A stretch of 64,000 nucleotides of DNA, from positions 1 through 64,000 of the forward strand of contig DATMND010000299.1 in the NCBI GenBank assembly GCA_035569235.1, read 5' to 3'. Shown here piece by piece: positions 52,376 through 61,267 of this stretch (position 1 is the first letter of the stretch; every line of letters starts with the position of its first letter). The notes beneath the pieces were generated by a model. The model did no database searches, was not told where the DNA came from, and saw only the letters and a program-made list of their open reading frames with translations. The stretch comes from JAMXLO01 sp035569235 (GTDB lineage Bacteria; Pseudomonadota; Alphaproteobacteria; Acetobacterales; Acetobacteraceae). The position numbers and the translations under genes are program-made.

Positions 52376-52727
52376 CAGGTTACCTCGTCCGATTTCTTGG
52401 CGGCAGGCTGGCCCATGAGATATCGTCACACTAGCAGCTAATGCGGCGGTCTGTGGAGCGTGACGGATAGCCGCTCACCAATGATCGGCGGGGGCCTTTC
52501 TGGGTTGGTATGGTGTTCGACCCGTGCGGATACCGCAAGATCATGCGGGCGGTCTCGGCATCGTATTCGAAATACTCCCAGCCACGGCCGCTGCGGGCAG
52601 TGCAAGCTATCTCGGCGCATGGTCGGTCCGACCGCGTCGGGCGGTTCTGGTGCCGGGTCGAACTCTGCGGTTAAGCCTGTGTTAACGAGAAAACAACAGG
52701 ATCGGTTCCTGGCCGAGGAGTGGAACC
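52376..52727. other. Divergent intergenic region (RND adaptor / actin cassette)
   Basis: No gene is seen. The region must hold both promoters. A dyad GTTAA-N7-TTAAC at 52670-52686 lies about 42-58 bases before the coiled-coil gene and could be an operator, but nothing else supports it. Confidence 0.4.
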
Positions 52728-53306
52728 ATGTGCCCTGTCGAGGGCGAGCCAACGATGGAGGAGATCGTCGGCGCGCTGCGCGAGACGCGACGGGGCGCGG
52801 GTTGGGCGCCGCCCTTCACCGTGGTCGGCGGCCATTCAGGCGATAAGCGGGCAGCTGGCACGGCCTCGCGCGGCGGCGGAGGCGCGGCGCCGGCTCATGG
52901 TGCAGCCGCCGGCGCTCGGAGTGGGATGGCTGGCTCGACCGATATCGCCGATCTGCGTGACGACGACATCGAGCGGCTGCTGGCCGAGAATGCGCGCCTC
53001 AACGAGCGCGTCTTGTTTTTGCTCAAGGTCATCGAGCGCGAGCAGGCGCAAAACTCCGTGCTCGCGGCCGAACCCGCCGGAATCGAGACGGATCGCGGTA
53101 CGATCTTCCGCGACGTTCAGGCGGCCATCGAGACCGAGCTTCGCCCCGTCCTGCTCGTCATGCTGCGACTGATCGAGAAGCAGCACACAGACGCCACAGA
53201 CGAAGACGCCCGCCGGGCCGGACGCGAGGCGCCACGCCCGACAGCGCCGAAGGCGGTGCCCCAAAAGACCGATGGGATCATCGATCTCGATGCGCAGCGC
53301 TTTTGA
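52728..53306 (+). CDS. Coiled-coil protein, first gene of the actin-like cassette
   Basis: 192 residues; GAGGAG lies eight bases before the ATG. The first 65 residues are low-complexity, rich in Gly, Ala and Arg. About 75-105 form an amphipathic coiled-coil helix (DIERLLAENARLNERVLFLLKVIEREQ), and a second helix spans about 125-150 (TELRPVLLVMLRLIEKQH). The C-terminal end KTDGIIDLDAQRF looks conserved in style and could be a filament-binding tail. It is 111 bases upstream of the actin-like gene on the same strand. No family recognised; a filament partner or adaptor is inferred from context. Confidence 0.6.
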   Translation: MCPVEGEPTMEEIVGALRETRRGAGWAPPFTVVGGHSGDKRAAGTASRGGGGAAPAHGAAAGARSGMAGSTDIADLRDDDIERLLAENARLNERVLFLLKVIEREQAQNSVLAAEPAGIETDRGTIFRDVQAAIETELRPVLLVMLRLIEKQHTDATDEDARRAGREAPRPTAPKAVPQKTDGIIDLDAQRF

Positions 53307-53417
53307 TTTCGCCCACCATGTCGAATGCGCAGCGTGACAGCCGTCAAAGCCGCGCGCCGTCGCATCATCGAACGCCCGCGCCAATCCCTTGCCTATTCGC
53401 AATCAGGAGAAATGCCA

Positions 53418-54434
53418 ATGGCCACCGCAGCCGCGTCGCAACAGGCCGTCAAAGGATTGGACCTTGGAACGAGTCGCATCGTCCTCGCCACCATGAACGG
53501 GCAGCACGTCAGTTTCACTCCCCAACTCAACGCCTTCGTCGACATCCCCTACAGCAAGATGACGGAGCAGATGCTGGCGCGCGAGAACATCCTGCACCAG
53601 GTCGAAGGCGCCCATATCTTCGCCTATGGCAACCGGTCCGACGAATTCGCCAAATACCTCAACGGCGACACGCGCCGGCCGATGCAGAGCGGCCTGCTGA
53701 ACCCGGCCGAACCGAAGAATCTGGAGATGATCGAACTGCTGCTTGGGCGGCTGTGTGGGGAGGCCAGCGAGGGCGAGAAACTGTGCCTGAGCATACCGAG
53801 CGCGCCGCACGACCGCGACTCCGACCTCATATTCCACGAGCGGTCGGTACAAGGCATCATCGAGAAGCTTGGCTATCAGGCGCAGTCGGTCAATGAAGGG
53901 CTGGCGGTTGTCTACTCCGAGCTCAAGGACGCCAACTTCACCGGCGTCGGCATGAGCTTCGGCGGCGGCATGTGCAACATCTGCCTCGCTTATCTCGGCC
54001 TGCCCGTACTTTCCGTCGCGACGACCAGGGCCGGCGACTACATCGATCAGAGCGCAGCCTCGGTGACCGGCGAGACACCGACGACGGTTCGCCTGCACAA
54101 GGAGAACGCCGCCGAGAGTGGCTTTACGCTCAACGGCGCGTCGGGCGACGCAATCGATCGCGCGCTCGCTGTCTACTATGCCGACATCATCGAGACTGCG
54201 GTGGCGGCGCTGCAGACCGCAATGGCCGATTCGAAGAAGCTGCCTCGTTTCACGGCACCCATCCCGATCGTGTGCGCCGGCGGCACGACGTTGGCGGGCA
54301 ACTTCCTAGCCAGGCTCAAATCGGTGATCGCCGCGACCGAGTTGCCGATCCGGATCAGCGAGGTATATCTCGCCAAGGATCCGTTGAACGCTACCGCCAA
54401 GGGCGCGCTGGTGGGCGCCATGCTCAATATGTGA
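53418..54434 (+). CDS. Bacterial actin-like ATPase (MreB/MamK/ParM superfamily)
   Basis: 338 residues from the ATG at 53418 (AGGAG eight bases before it; the ATG at 53412 is too close). The actin-fold nucleotide motifs are in order: phosphate 1 GLDLGTSRIVLATMNG (about 15-30), an RRPMQSGLL element like the DGVI region of MreB/MamK, connect 1/phosphate 2 GVGMSFGGGMCNICLAYLG (about 180), and the adenosine motif IVCAGGTTLAGNFLARL (about 285). The protein has no MreB amphipathic N-terminal helix and is not DnaK. Bacterial actins form filaments for cell shape, plasmid or organelle positioning. A coiled-coil gene upstream and an HTH-type gene downstream make a cassette reminiscent of segregation or compartment-positioning modules. 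Confidence 0.82.
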   Translation: MATAAASQQAVKGLDLGTSRIVLATMNGQHVSFTPQLNAFVDIPYSKMTEQMLARENILHQVEGAHIFAYGNRSDEFAKYLNGDTRRPMQSGLLNPAEPKNLEMIELLLGRLCGEASEGEKLCLSIPSAPHDRDSDLIFHERSVQGIIEKLGYQAQSVNEGLAVVYSELKDANFTGVGMSFGGGMCNICLAYLGLPVLSVATTRAGDYIDQSAASVTGETPTTVRLHKENAAESGFTLNGASGDAIDRALAVYYADIIETAVAALQTAMADSKKLPRFTAPIPIVCAGGTTLAGNFLARLKSVIAATELPIRISEVYLAKDPLNATAKGALVGAMLNM

Positions 54435-54510
54435 GGGCCAGTCCATTTGTCGGCGACTCGGAGAGGCGTCATCATCGATAGCGATCCTGATCGTGAACTG
54501 GTGGTGCGTC

Positions 54511-55026
54511 ATGAAGTCGATTCGCTCGAGATCCATCCCCAAGGCCGCGCAAGCGGTTTACGATACCGTGGTCGCGCTTACGGACGCATTCTGCCACGAC
54601 CACCTGAACGACGAGTATCGCGATCTCGCGCGGGCGATGGCGGCGGCTCTGTGTCGCAAGCGCCCCAATCCTCTGGTCTCAGGGCAGCCGCGTACCTGGG
54701 CCTGCGGCATCATCCATGTGCTGGGCCAGCTCAATTTCCTGTCGGACAAGGCCACCCGGCCCTACATGACCATGGCGGAGGTGTGCGCTGCGTTCGGCGT
54801 GGGTCAGAGCACGGCGTCTGCCAAGGCCCGCGTCATCACGGATGCGCTGCACACGAACCGGATGGACCCGACCTGGATGTTGCGAAGCCTGGCCGACAGG
54901 AACCCGCTGGTGTGGATGGCCGAGGTCAATGGGCTGCTGGTCGACCTGCGCGACATGCCGCGGGAGGTCCAGGAAATCGCGTTCGCGAAAAACATGATCC
55001 CATATATCCCGGCAGACCAGGAGTAG
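54511..55026 (+). CDS. DUF6398 helix-turn-helix-like protein
   Basis: 171 residues from the ATG at 54511 (a GTG at 54493 is possible). The DUF6398 pattern is clear: IPKAAQAVYDTVVALTDAFC, LNDEYRDLARAMAAALCRKR, SGQPRTWACGIIHVLGQLNFL, and an HTH-like segment MTMAEVCAAFGVGQSTASAKARVI (about 95-118), ending NPLVWMAEVNGLLVDLRDMP. The HTH resembles those of sigma/Fis-type DNA binders, so DNA contact is possible. It begins 76 bases after the actin-like gene. Function unknown; it could be the DNA-binding part of the cassette, by analogy with ParR-type adaptors. Confidence 0.78.
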   Translation: MKSIRSRSIPKAAQAVYDTVVALTDAFCHDHLNDEYRDLARAMAAALCRKRPNPLVSGQPRTWACGIIHVLGQLNFLSDKATRPYMTMAEVCAAFGVGQSTASAKARVITDALHTNRMDPTWMLRSLADRNPLVWMAEVNGLLVDLRDMPREVQEIAFAKNMIPYIPADQE

Positions 55027-55496
55027 GGTGGACCGCGTTCTGGTTGATAACGGCAAACGTTGTAATCGCCCGCGAGAACCACGCGCGTATTCGGCTCCGG
55101 CGGGCAGACGACGTCAGGCGCGGTCTTTTGCAGCCAGCGCAGCAAGATAGGCAGGCGGCCACTGACGGCGTTCGTGGCGGTCCGTCATGGGACGAAGAAT
55201 GTCCGCGCGCTGCGCCGAGCGATGGTGTGGCTACATAGCTACATGCCGCTGCATAGCAAAAACAAATGGCCGCTTTGTACAGCACCGTGTGAAACAAATG
55301 CACCAGCTCCGCACCAGTCTCATGAGTCAACTACTATGGTGCGCCGCGCTCGCGGACCACGGCTTCGGTGCGGACGGGACGCCCTCGTCAACGGGACACG
55401 TTGGACGGCCGTAACGGCCCAGACATCCGTGACGACGTAGGTTTGCCGGCCGAATACGCCTCCATCGCGATCCGGCCGGCTGGCGGAGCCTGAAAC
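55027..55496. other. Gap without a recognised gene
   Basis: About 470 bases between convergent genes. Frames here are short and show no family resemblance. Base composition is locally more A/T-rich near 55200-55330 (CATAGCTACATGCCGC, AAAAACAAATGG), which might be degraded or recently acquired sequence. Confidence 0.45.
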
Positions 55497-56420
55497 CTAT
55501 TCGGCAGCCAGGTTCGGAGTGAACTCCAGCGGCAGTCCCTTGTGACCGGTCAATCGCTCGCCTTCCTCGTACATCTCGAAGGCCCGTTTCTTCAACGCCG
55601 GAACGACCGAGGCGATCTTGTCCAGGTCCAGGTCGGCCGCGATTCCCGGGTAACCAGCGCGTTCGATCATTGCGCCGAGCTTTCGGTTCTCGATCTGCTC
55701 AAAGGTCCACTCCAGCGGATCGTCGATGACCGTCAGGTCCCAATTGATCCGATGGTTCTTGTTGCGCGGACCATAATGATAATGCGCGTTGTTCCAGAAA
55801 CAGTCGAACGCCAGAAGCTCGGTTTCCTCGACGTATGCCTTGCCTTTCGATCCGCCCACGTCGCCAAGGACGTGGAGCGCGAGGCCACCGTCGCCGTTCC
55901 GCTGCCGCCGCATCTCGAGGCCGAACCGGATGTTGCCGGCCTCGAACATGTCCGTGCCTCGGTTGTGTTTGACCGTGTTCCGCTTGGATACGAACGTCTC
56001 CCTGGCGCAGGCCTCCACGTCGGGCAGGACGCGCCGTACCGTGGCAAGGTCGGCTGCCTCCGCGATTTCCTTGTATCCGGCCCGGTCCAGCATCTTCGGG
56101 AGTCTTTGGCCGAGGGTTCGGATGGTCCAGCCAATGGGATTGCCATCGATGATCGGGTCCATCCGGCAGTGCACGCCCATGCCGCCGCCGACCCGGCCAG
56201 CGGTCGTCAGTTCGGGATTTTCCGGGCCGTAGACGTAGCTTTTCTCGATGTCGAAGCAGTTGAAGCGCAGCAGCACGGTTTCCCGGCCGCCGACATCGGC
56301 CGTCACGTCGATGGACACACCTTGGTCCACGTGATCCTCGACGTTGCCGTCCCACAACTGGTGTCTGACGATGAACCTCAGGGGTTCCGCCGTGAACGAT
56401 ATCCCTTGCGAGTGTGGCAT
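55497..56420 (-). CDS. Protein with duplicated domain, unknown function
   Basis: 307 residues; AGGAAGGAG lies ten bases before the ATG. Two halves repeat the same fold: residues 15-140 (DVGG, LLRFNCFDIEKSYVYGPEN, then IGWTIRTLGQRLPKMLDRAGY) and 165-295 (DVGG, LLAFDCFWNNAHYHYGPRN, then LEWTFEQIENRKLGAMIERAGY). Each half has beta-strands followed by a helical pair. No catalytic set is obvious, but conserved Cys, His and Tyr recur in both copies. It lies at the end of a catabolic operon (102 bases after the CMD-like gene). Family I do not know by name. Confidence 0.72.
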   Translation of the reverse strand: MPHSQGISFTAEPLRFIVRHQLWDGNVEDHVDQGVSIDVTADVGGRETVLLRFNCFDIEKSYVYGPENPELTTAGRVGGGMGVHCRMDPIIDGNPIGWTIRTLGQRLPKMLDRAGYKEIAEAADLATVRRVLPDVEACARETFVSKRNTVKHNRGTDMFEAGNIRFGLEMRRQRNGDGGLALHVLGDVGGSKGKAYVEETELLAFDCFWNNAHYHYGPRNKNHRINWDLTVIDDPLEWTFEQIENRKLGAMIERAGYPGIAADLDLDKIASVVPALKKRAFEMYEEGERLTGHKGLPLEFTPNLAAE

Positions 56421-56522
56421 GTGTTGACGCTCCTTCCTGCGTGGCCGGTGAGAGTATACAAAAAATGAGCGGCGTGTGTAGGTCGCTGGTCCTTCGCCCC
56501 GCCGATCATCCGTGGCGCCTGC

Positions 56523-57083
56523 TCAGCGTGCCATGCCGGTTGCCCCGGCAGGCACGTCGTAGAACGCCAGCGTCATCGAGACACTGGAGTAGTGGCCCAT
56601 CAAGGTGATCACGTCAGTGATGCCGACATGGTCGAGTGCCTTGACCGCGCGGTCGTAAAGGCCGCGCGGCACCCAGCGCGCATTGGCGAGCGCCATCGCC
56701 ATCTCATAGACCACCTGCTCGCGTTCGTCTGCGAACGACGTCGGCACGCCCGCGATGATTGCCTCGACCTTATCGGCCGGCAGCCCGACCTCCTTGCCGC
56801 GCCGCTCGTGCGCGTTGGTCGGATACGCCGAATGGAATTTGCTGGTGATGACGCAGACGGCAATCTCGCGCTCGCGTTCGGTGAGCGAGTAACGGCCGGC
56901 GTGGAAATGCGCGCCGAACGGCCCCACGACTTTCGCCAGCTTCGGATTGTGGATCCAGATCTTGCCCGGGCCGGGAAGGCCGCCGCGGCTCTCCATCATG
57001 GAGCGATAGCCTTCCTGCTGCTCCGGCGTCATTTGCTCATAGGGGATCTCGGCATATCGACCAAATGTTGGCGTCTCGGGCAT
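56523..57083 (-). CDS. Carboxymuconolactone decarboxylase (CMD)-like/AhpD-like protein
   Basis: 186 residues. The pattern LTEREREIAVCVITSKFHSAYPTNAHERRGKEVGL followed by a helical tail is that of the CMD/AhpD helical fold; the AhpD CxxC is absent (AVCVITSKFHSAY), but the proton-relay His/Glu region HERR is present. It may act as a decarboxylase, peroxidase-like protein or scaffold. It lies 27 bases after the luciferase-like gene. CMD-like proteins are common in such oxidative clusters, with varied roles. Confidence 0.85.
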   Translation of the reverse strand: MPETPTFGRYAEIPYEQMTPEQQEGYRSMMESRGGLPGPGKIWIHNPKLAKVVGPFGAHFHAGRYSLTEREREIAVCVITSKFHSAYPTNAHERRGKEVGLPADKVEAIIAGVPTSFADEREQVVYEMAMALANARWVPRGLYDRAVKALDHVGITDVITLMGHYSSVSMTLAFYDVPAGATGMAR

Positions 57084-57110
57084 TCTTGGTCTCCTTCCCA
57101 GTATGTGCGG

Positions 57111-58121
57111 TCATGTGTTGGGGCTGAGTAGTGGACGGACCTCCTCAGCCAAGATGTGCAACTGTTCAAGCGCGAGGCTGTTCGGCATTCCGGGCCAGTG
57201 GATCGAGGCGACGAGGTGATTCACGCCGAGCCGATGGTTGAGTCGATTGAGTTGATCCGCGACTTCCTCCGGCGAGCCCAGCAGGAAGCGATCTTCCAGC
57301 AACTCATCGAACGCGTGATCGAAATCGTCGCCCTCGGGCATCACCTTGTCCTGACCCCAGGCGCGGTAGGCCTTGTATTTCTCCTCGAGGTATGGCTGTG
57401 CGAGGCGTATCGCCTCAGCGCGGGTCTTTGCCACGAAAACCTCCCGTCGCATCGGCAACTCGGCAGGAAATGGCCGCCCGAACTCGTCAAGGGCACGCCT
57501 GTACAGGTCCATCTGCCGTTCGATCGTGGCCAGGGTGTTGTGCGGGTTGATGTACCAGCAATCGCCGATGCGGGCCGCGCGCCGGATCGCGACATCGGCA
57601 TTGGCGCCGATCCAGATCGGCGGTGTTGGTTTCTGCAACGGCTTCACGGGACAGGTTGCGCGGTCGAGTTCGAAATCCGAACCCTTCATGGTGACGAAGT
57701 CCTCGGTCCACAGGCGACGGATGGCCGCAAGGCATTCCTCGAAGCGGGCACCGAGCCTGCCACGCGGCACGCCGAACGCCTTGAACTCAACGTCGCGGTA
57801 GCCGATCCCCGCGCCGAACACGAGTTTGCCGCCACACAGCAGATCGAGCGTTGCCAGTTGCTCGGCCAGATCGAGCGGCTTGTGCAACGGCACCAGCACG
57901 AGGCCGCAGATGATCCGCAGCCTCGGCGCGATCGCGGCGCAATAGGAGAGAAACGGAATCTGCTGCACGGATTCAAACGGATGCGCACTGAAATGCGAGC
58001 CCTTGACGATGCCGTCGAAGCCGAGACGGTCGGCGCATCGTACCAATTCGAAATCGTCGTGCAGATGCTGAACCGTGTCGCCGGGCGGATGCTGGCCGCG
58101 AACAATCAGGCTGAGTTTCAT
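57111..58121 (-). CDS. Luciferase-like (LLM) flavin-dependent oxidoreductase
   Basis: 336 residues from the ATG at 58121 with GGGGAG before it. KLSLIVRGQHPPGDTVQHLHDDFELVRCADRLGFDGI and LVLVPLHKPLDLAEQLATLDLLCGGKLVFGAGIGY are the family barrel, and PTPPIWIGANADVAIRRAARIGDCWYI is the C-terminal flavin element. It differs from the LLM protein at 24489, so two separate paralogues are in the window. It lies 13 bases after the small subunit of the GMC pair. Substrate unknown. Confidence 0.88.
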   Translation of the reverse strand: MKLSLIVRGQHPPGDTVQHLHDDFELVRCADRLGFDGIVKGSHFSAHPFESVQQIPFLSYCAAIAPRLRIICGLVLVPLHKPLDLAEQLATLDLLCGGKLVFGAGIGYRDVEFKAFGVPRGRLGARFEECLAAIRRLWTEDFVTMKGSDFELDRATCPVKPLQKPTPPIWIGANADVAIRRAARIGDCWYINPHNTLATIERQMDLYRRALDEFGRPFPAELPMRREVFVAKTRAEAIRLAQPYLEEKYKAYRAWGQDKVMPEGDDFDHAFDELLEDRFLLGSPEEVADQLNRLNHRLGVNHLVASIHWPGMPNSLALEQLHILAEEVRPLLSPNT

Positions 58122-58134
58122 CGTCTCCCCACCC

Positions 58135-58581
58135 CTATGACACCGGGCGCCAGAACGGCTTGCGGGCCCGCACCGGGTCAAGCAGCGACCAGTCGCCCTG
58201 TTCAAGCTCATGGCCCTTGGGAAAGGGCGGCCGCGCCTCCAGGCCGAGCGACAGCATCACGCGGTCGTCACGATAATAGCAAAGCAGCACCAGCCGGGCG
58301 AGCACCCCTACTGGGGAACCGCCCTCGGCGCGCAGCTTCACCGCCACCTCGTCGCGCCGCGCGGAGTCCAACACGGCGAAGGGACCGCCGGCCAGTGCGC
58401 GCAACTTGCCAAGCGCGGCACGCACGTCGTTGCGGTCGCGGCCGATGCTGTTCACGATGTCAGTGAAGATCGTGTCATCGTCGGCGCCGGGCACGTCGTA
58501 CTTCGCGCTGGCGGGAATGATCACGGCCGCGAGGCAGCGCAGGTCGGCGATCTCGGCCTCGGTCAGAGTCTGGTCGTTCAT
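58135..58581 (-). CDS. Small subunit for GMC dehydrogenase (gluconate 2-dehydrogenase subunit 3-like)
   Basis: 148 residues from the ATG at 58581. The acidic lead LTEAEIADLRCLAAVIIPASAKYDVPGADDDTIFTDIV is typical for the subunit-3 family (IPxxxxxPGA), and LARLVLLCYYRDDRVMLSLGLEARPPFPKGHELEQGDWSLLDPVRAR matches the conserved C-terminal end. It starts eight bases after the GMC gene and probably assembles with it in the periplasm or at the membrane, although a Tat signal is not seen here. Confidence 0.78.
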   Translation of the reverse strand: MNDQTLTEAEIADLRCLAAVIIPASAKYDVPGADDDTIFTDIVNSIGRDRNDVRAALGKLRALAGGPFAVLDSARRDEVAVKLRAEGGSPVGVLARLVLLCYYRDDRVMLSLGLEARPPFPKGHELEQGDWSLLDPVRARKPFWRPVS

Positions 58582-58588
58582 CTCGGCC

Positions 58589-60187
58589 TCAATCGAATAG
58601 GGTTGCCAGGCGTTGCTTGATGCTGTCGGCGACATACAGCGCCAGTGCCTGGATTGTGCAGGTCGGGTTCACGCCGCCGGAGGTGACGAAGATGCTGCCG
58701 TCAACGATGAAGAGGTTCTTCACGTCATGGCTGCGTCCCCATGAATTTACCACCGAGCGTTCGGGGTCGTCGCCCATGCGGGCAGTGCCAAGCAAATGCC
58801 AACCGCCGTAAACGACGGGACGGATGGCGTTGACATGCCGCGCGGCGGCAGCAGCAAGAATCTCTTTGCCGCGGTCGATCGCGAAGTCGAGCATGCGGTT
58901 GGTGTTCTCGCCGATAGTGTAGTCGATCCTGGGCGCCGGGATGCCGTGGCGATCCTTTAGCACCGGATCGAGCGTCACCCGGTTGTGCTCCTCGGGCAGG
59001 TCCTCGGTGCAGATGCCGACCGACATGCGGTGGCCGACGAGGCTGCGGAACGCATCGTGATGGCCCTCGCCCCAGGGCAGCAGTCCGGTGGCCTCTGCGC
59101 TGACCGCCTCCGTGCCGATCCCAATGGTGCGGTTGAACTGGAAATTGTAGCCGCGCACAAAGCCACGGGAGCGATCGGTCTCGTAGAACTCCTGGCTCCA
59201 CAGACAAAGCGGCGGGCCGCGATGCCCGTCCATCGGTTCGTCGACATAGCCATGGACTATCGCCCAGGGATGGAACATCAAATTCTTGCCCAGAAGTCCG
59301 CTGGAATTGGCCAGTCCGTTGGGGAAGCGCGCGGAGGCGGAGTTCAGCAGCAGCCGCGGCGTGCCGACTCCGTTGCATGCGAGGATGACGACCTCTGCTG
59401 GTTGGAACTGCTCCACACCGTCGATGTCATAATATACCACACCGGTCGCCATGCCGTCCTCGCCAGTGGTGATCTCGCGGACGCGGCAGTTGGTCCGGAG
59501 CTCGACGCCGGCGCGGATGGCATGTGGCCAATAGGTGATGTCGGTGCTCGCCTTCGCCCCCTGGGCGCAGGCCGGCGTGCAGTGGCCGAGATTGATGCAG
59601 GGCGCGCGGCCATCATATTCAGTGGTCGCGATCGCGCTGTCGGACGGCCACCAGTGCCAGCCGAGCTTGTTCATCGTCTGCGCGATTTTGGCGCCTGACT
59701 TGCCCAGCGGCAGTGGGGGCATCGGTGGCTCGTGCGCCGGGTAGGCGGGATCGCCCGCAAGGCCCGAGACGCCCGTCATGCGATCGTTCTCAGCGAAAAA
59801 CGGCTCCAGTGTCGCGTAGTCCACCGGCCAGTCGTCGGCCACGCCGTCCAGCGTGCGGACGCGGAAATCGGAGGGGTGCAAGCGCGGATAATGCGCAGTG
59901 TACATCACAGTCGAGCCGCCGACCGCGTTGAAGTTCACGACCTTGATGGGTGAGTTCTTGTCGTTGATCGGATAGTCGCTCGGTCGCTTGCGGATGTTTG
60001 GGCTCGTTGCGTAATCGCTGAAGACGCGTGCTTCGTAGTCCCGCCCGTTGGACGGATAGTCGGTCTGCTTCATCCAGTCGCCCTGCTCCAGGCAGAGGAT
60101 CTTCATCCGTGTCTCGGCGAGGCTCCAGGCGACCGCGGCGCCGGAAGCGCCGGAGCCAATGATGAGAATGTCAACCTTGTCGTGCAT
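58589..60187 (-). CDS. GMC-family oxidoreductase (large subunit)
   Basis: 532 residues from the ATG at 60187 (GGGGACACGGC before it); the longer frame extends into the upstream gene. N-terminal FAD motif ILIIGSGASGAAVAWSL, then VVNFNAVGGSTVMYTAHYPRLH, a short Cys motif (HCTPACAQGAKAS), and the C-terminal WHLLGTARMG plus VNPTCTIQALALYVAD with catalytic His and Asn. This is the gluconate/sorbitol/fructose-type dehydrogenase class, distinct from the choline-dehydrogenase-like enzyme at 17411. The adjacent small subunit supports a periplasmic electron-donating complex; a cytochrome subunit is not encoded next to it. Confidence 0.9.
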   Translation of the reverse strand: MHDKVDILIIGSGASGAAVAWSLAETRMKILCLEQGDWMKQTDYPSNGRDYEARVFSDYATSPNIRKRPSDYPINDKNSPIKVVNFNAVGGSTVMYTAHYPRLHPSDFRVRTLDGVADDWPVDYATLEPFFAENDRMTGVSGLAGDPAYPAHEPPMPPLPLGKSGAKIAQTMNKLGWHWWPSDSAIATTEYDGRAPCINLGHCTPACAQGAKASTDITYWPHAIRAGVELRTNCRVREITTGEDGMATGVVYYDIDGVEQFQPAEVVILACNGVGTPRLLLNSASARFPNGLANSSGLLGKNLMFHPWAIVHGYVDEPMDGHRGPPLCLWSQEFYETDRSRGFVRGYNFQFNRTIGIGTEAVSAEATGLLPWGEGHHDAFRSLVGHRMSVGICTEDLPEEHNRVTLDPVLKDRHGIPAPRIDYTIGENTNRMLDFAIDRGKEILAAAAARHVNAIRPVVYGGWHLLGTARMGDDPERSVVNSWGRSHDVKNLFIVDGSIFVTSGGVNPTCTIQALALYVADSIKQRLATLFD

Positions 60188-60198
60188 GCCGTGTCCCC

Positions 60199-61200
60199 TC
60201 AGCCGCGTGCGACAAGGAACTGCCGATTGACGCAGTTCTCCAGGCGCCCGTCGCGCAGGTAACGCGCTGCCGTGCGCGAGGCGAAGGCGCGATTGTCGCG
60301 CATGCTCTCCGGCGTGTAGAAGGCCGAGTGCGGCGTCAGCACCAGGCGGTGGCGGATCCATTCCTCGTTGTGCTGCCAGGCGGCGATCAGGCGCGCCTGC
60401 GGATTGGCCGGCTCCTGCGGCAGCACGTCGAGCCCTGCGGCCAGCACGGTGCCATCCTTCATGGCGTCGTACAACGCGTCGATATCGACGATCGGCCCAC
60501 GGGCGGTGTTGATCAGGATCATCCCGCGCTTGGCGGCGGCGAAGGCGTCCGCCCCGATCAGGTTGCGCGTCTCTTCCGTGAGTGGCGCGTGGATGCTGAC
60601 GAAATCGCATTGGCCCATGAGTTCGGCCAGCGTGTCGACGCGGCGGACGCCAATCGCGAACTGATAGCCGTTCGGCTGGAATGGGTCGTAGAAGACGACA
60701 TCCATGTCGAACGCCTTGGCCCGGCGGGCGGCGGCGGTGCCGATGCGGCCCATGCCGACGACGCCGAAGGTGCAGACCGAAAGCCGCCGCCCGAACGGGT
60801 TGTGGGCGGGGCGCCAGTTGCCGCGCAGGTCGGCGTGCAGCTCAGCGTCGTGGTAGGCGATACTCTTGGCCAGCGTCATCATCAGGGCGATGGCGTGGTC
60901 GGCGACCTCGCGCGTGCCGTAGTCGGGCGTGTTGCAGACGGGGATGCCCAGCTTGCCGAAGCGCTCGATATCGACATCGTCGTAGCCAACCCCGTACTTC
61001 ACGAAAATCCGGCACTGACGCAGCTTGTCGATGTATTGGGGTGGGCACGAGCCGACGATGGCGTCGGCGTTGGCCCATTGTTCGTCAGTCACTTCCGCGG
61101 CGCTGGCGCAGAAATCGGTTTCGAAGCCTGGGCCGACCGCATCACGGGCGATCTGGTGGAATTCGGCCGGAAGGTTGGGCCAGAGAATGCGCATTGCCAT
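60199..61200 (-). CDS. D-isomer-specific 2-hydroxyacid dehydrogenase
   Basis: 333 residues; the ATG at 61200 has GAGG nine bases before it. The NAD motif is FGVVGMGRIGTAAARRAKAF; the catalytic Arg is in NTARGPIVD, the Glu in VLPQEPAN and the His in LTPHSAFY, the complete set. The substrate end CPPQYIDKLRQCRIFVKYGVGYDDVDIERF is standard. It reduces a 2-keto acid or oxidises the D-hydroxy acid. It lies 11 bases before the GMC gene, first in the operon, and could process the GMC product. Confidence 0.92.
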   Translation of the reverse strand: MAMRILWPNLPAEFHQIARDAVGPGFETDFCASAAEVTDEQWANADAIVGSCPPQYIDKLRQCRIFVKYGVGYDDVDIERFGKLGIPVCNTPDYGTREVADHAIALMMTLAKSIAYHDAELHADLRGNWRPAHNPFGRRLSVCTFGVVGMGRIGTAAARRAKAFDMDVVFYDPFQPNGYQFAIGVRRVDTLAELMGQCDFVSIHAPLTEETRNLIGADAFAAAKRGMILINTARGPIVDIDALYDAMKDGTVLAAGLDVLPQEPANPQARLIAAWQHNEEWIRHRLVLTPHSAFYTPESMRDNRAFASRTAARYLRDGRLENCVNRQFLVARG

Positions 61201-61267
61201 CCTGTCGTACCTCGCTGCTTGCTGTTGCGCCGCATCGTGCCACCGGTCGGCGACAAGGAGTAGCCAC

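Noticed and set aside
55174..55440. Plus-strand frames in the gap after DUF6398
   Set aside because: Short, without ribosome binding site or recognisable pattern.
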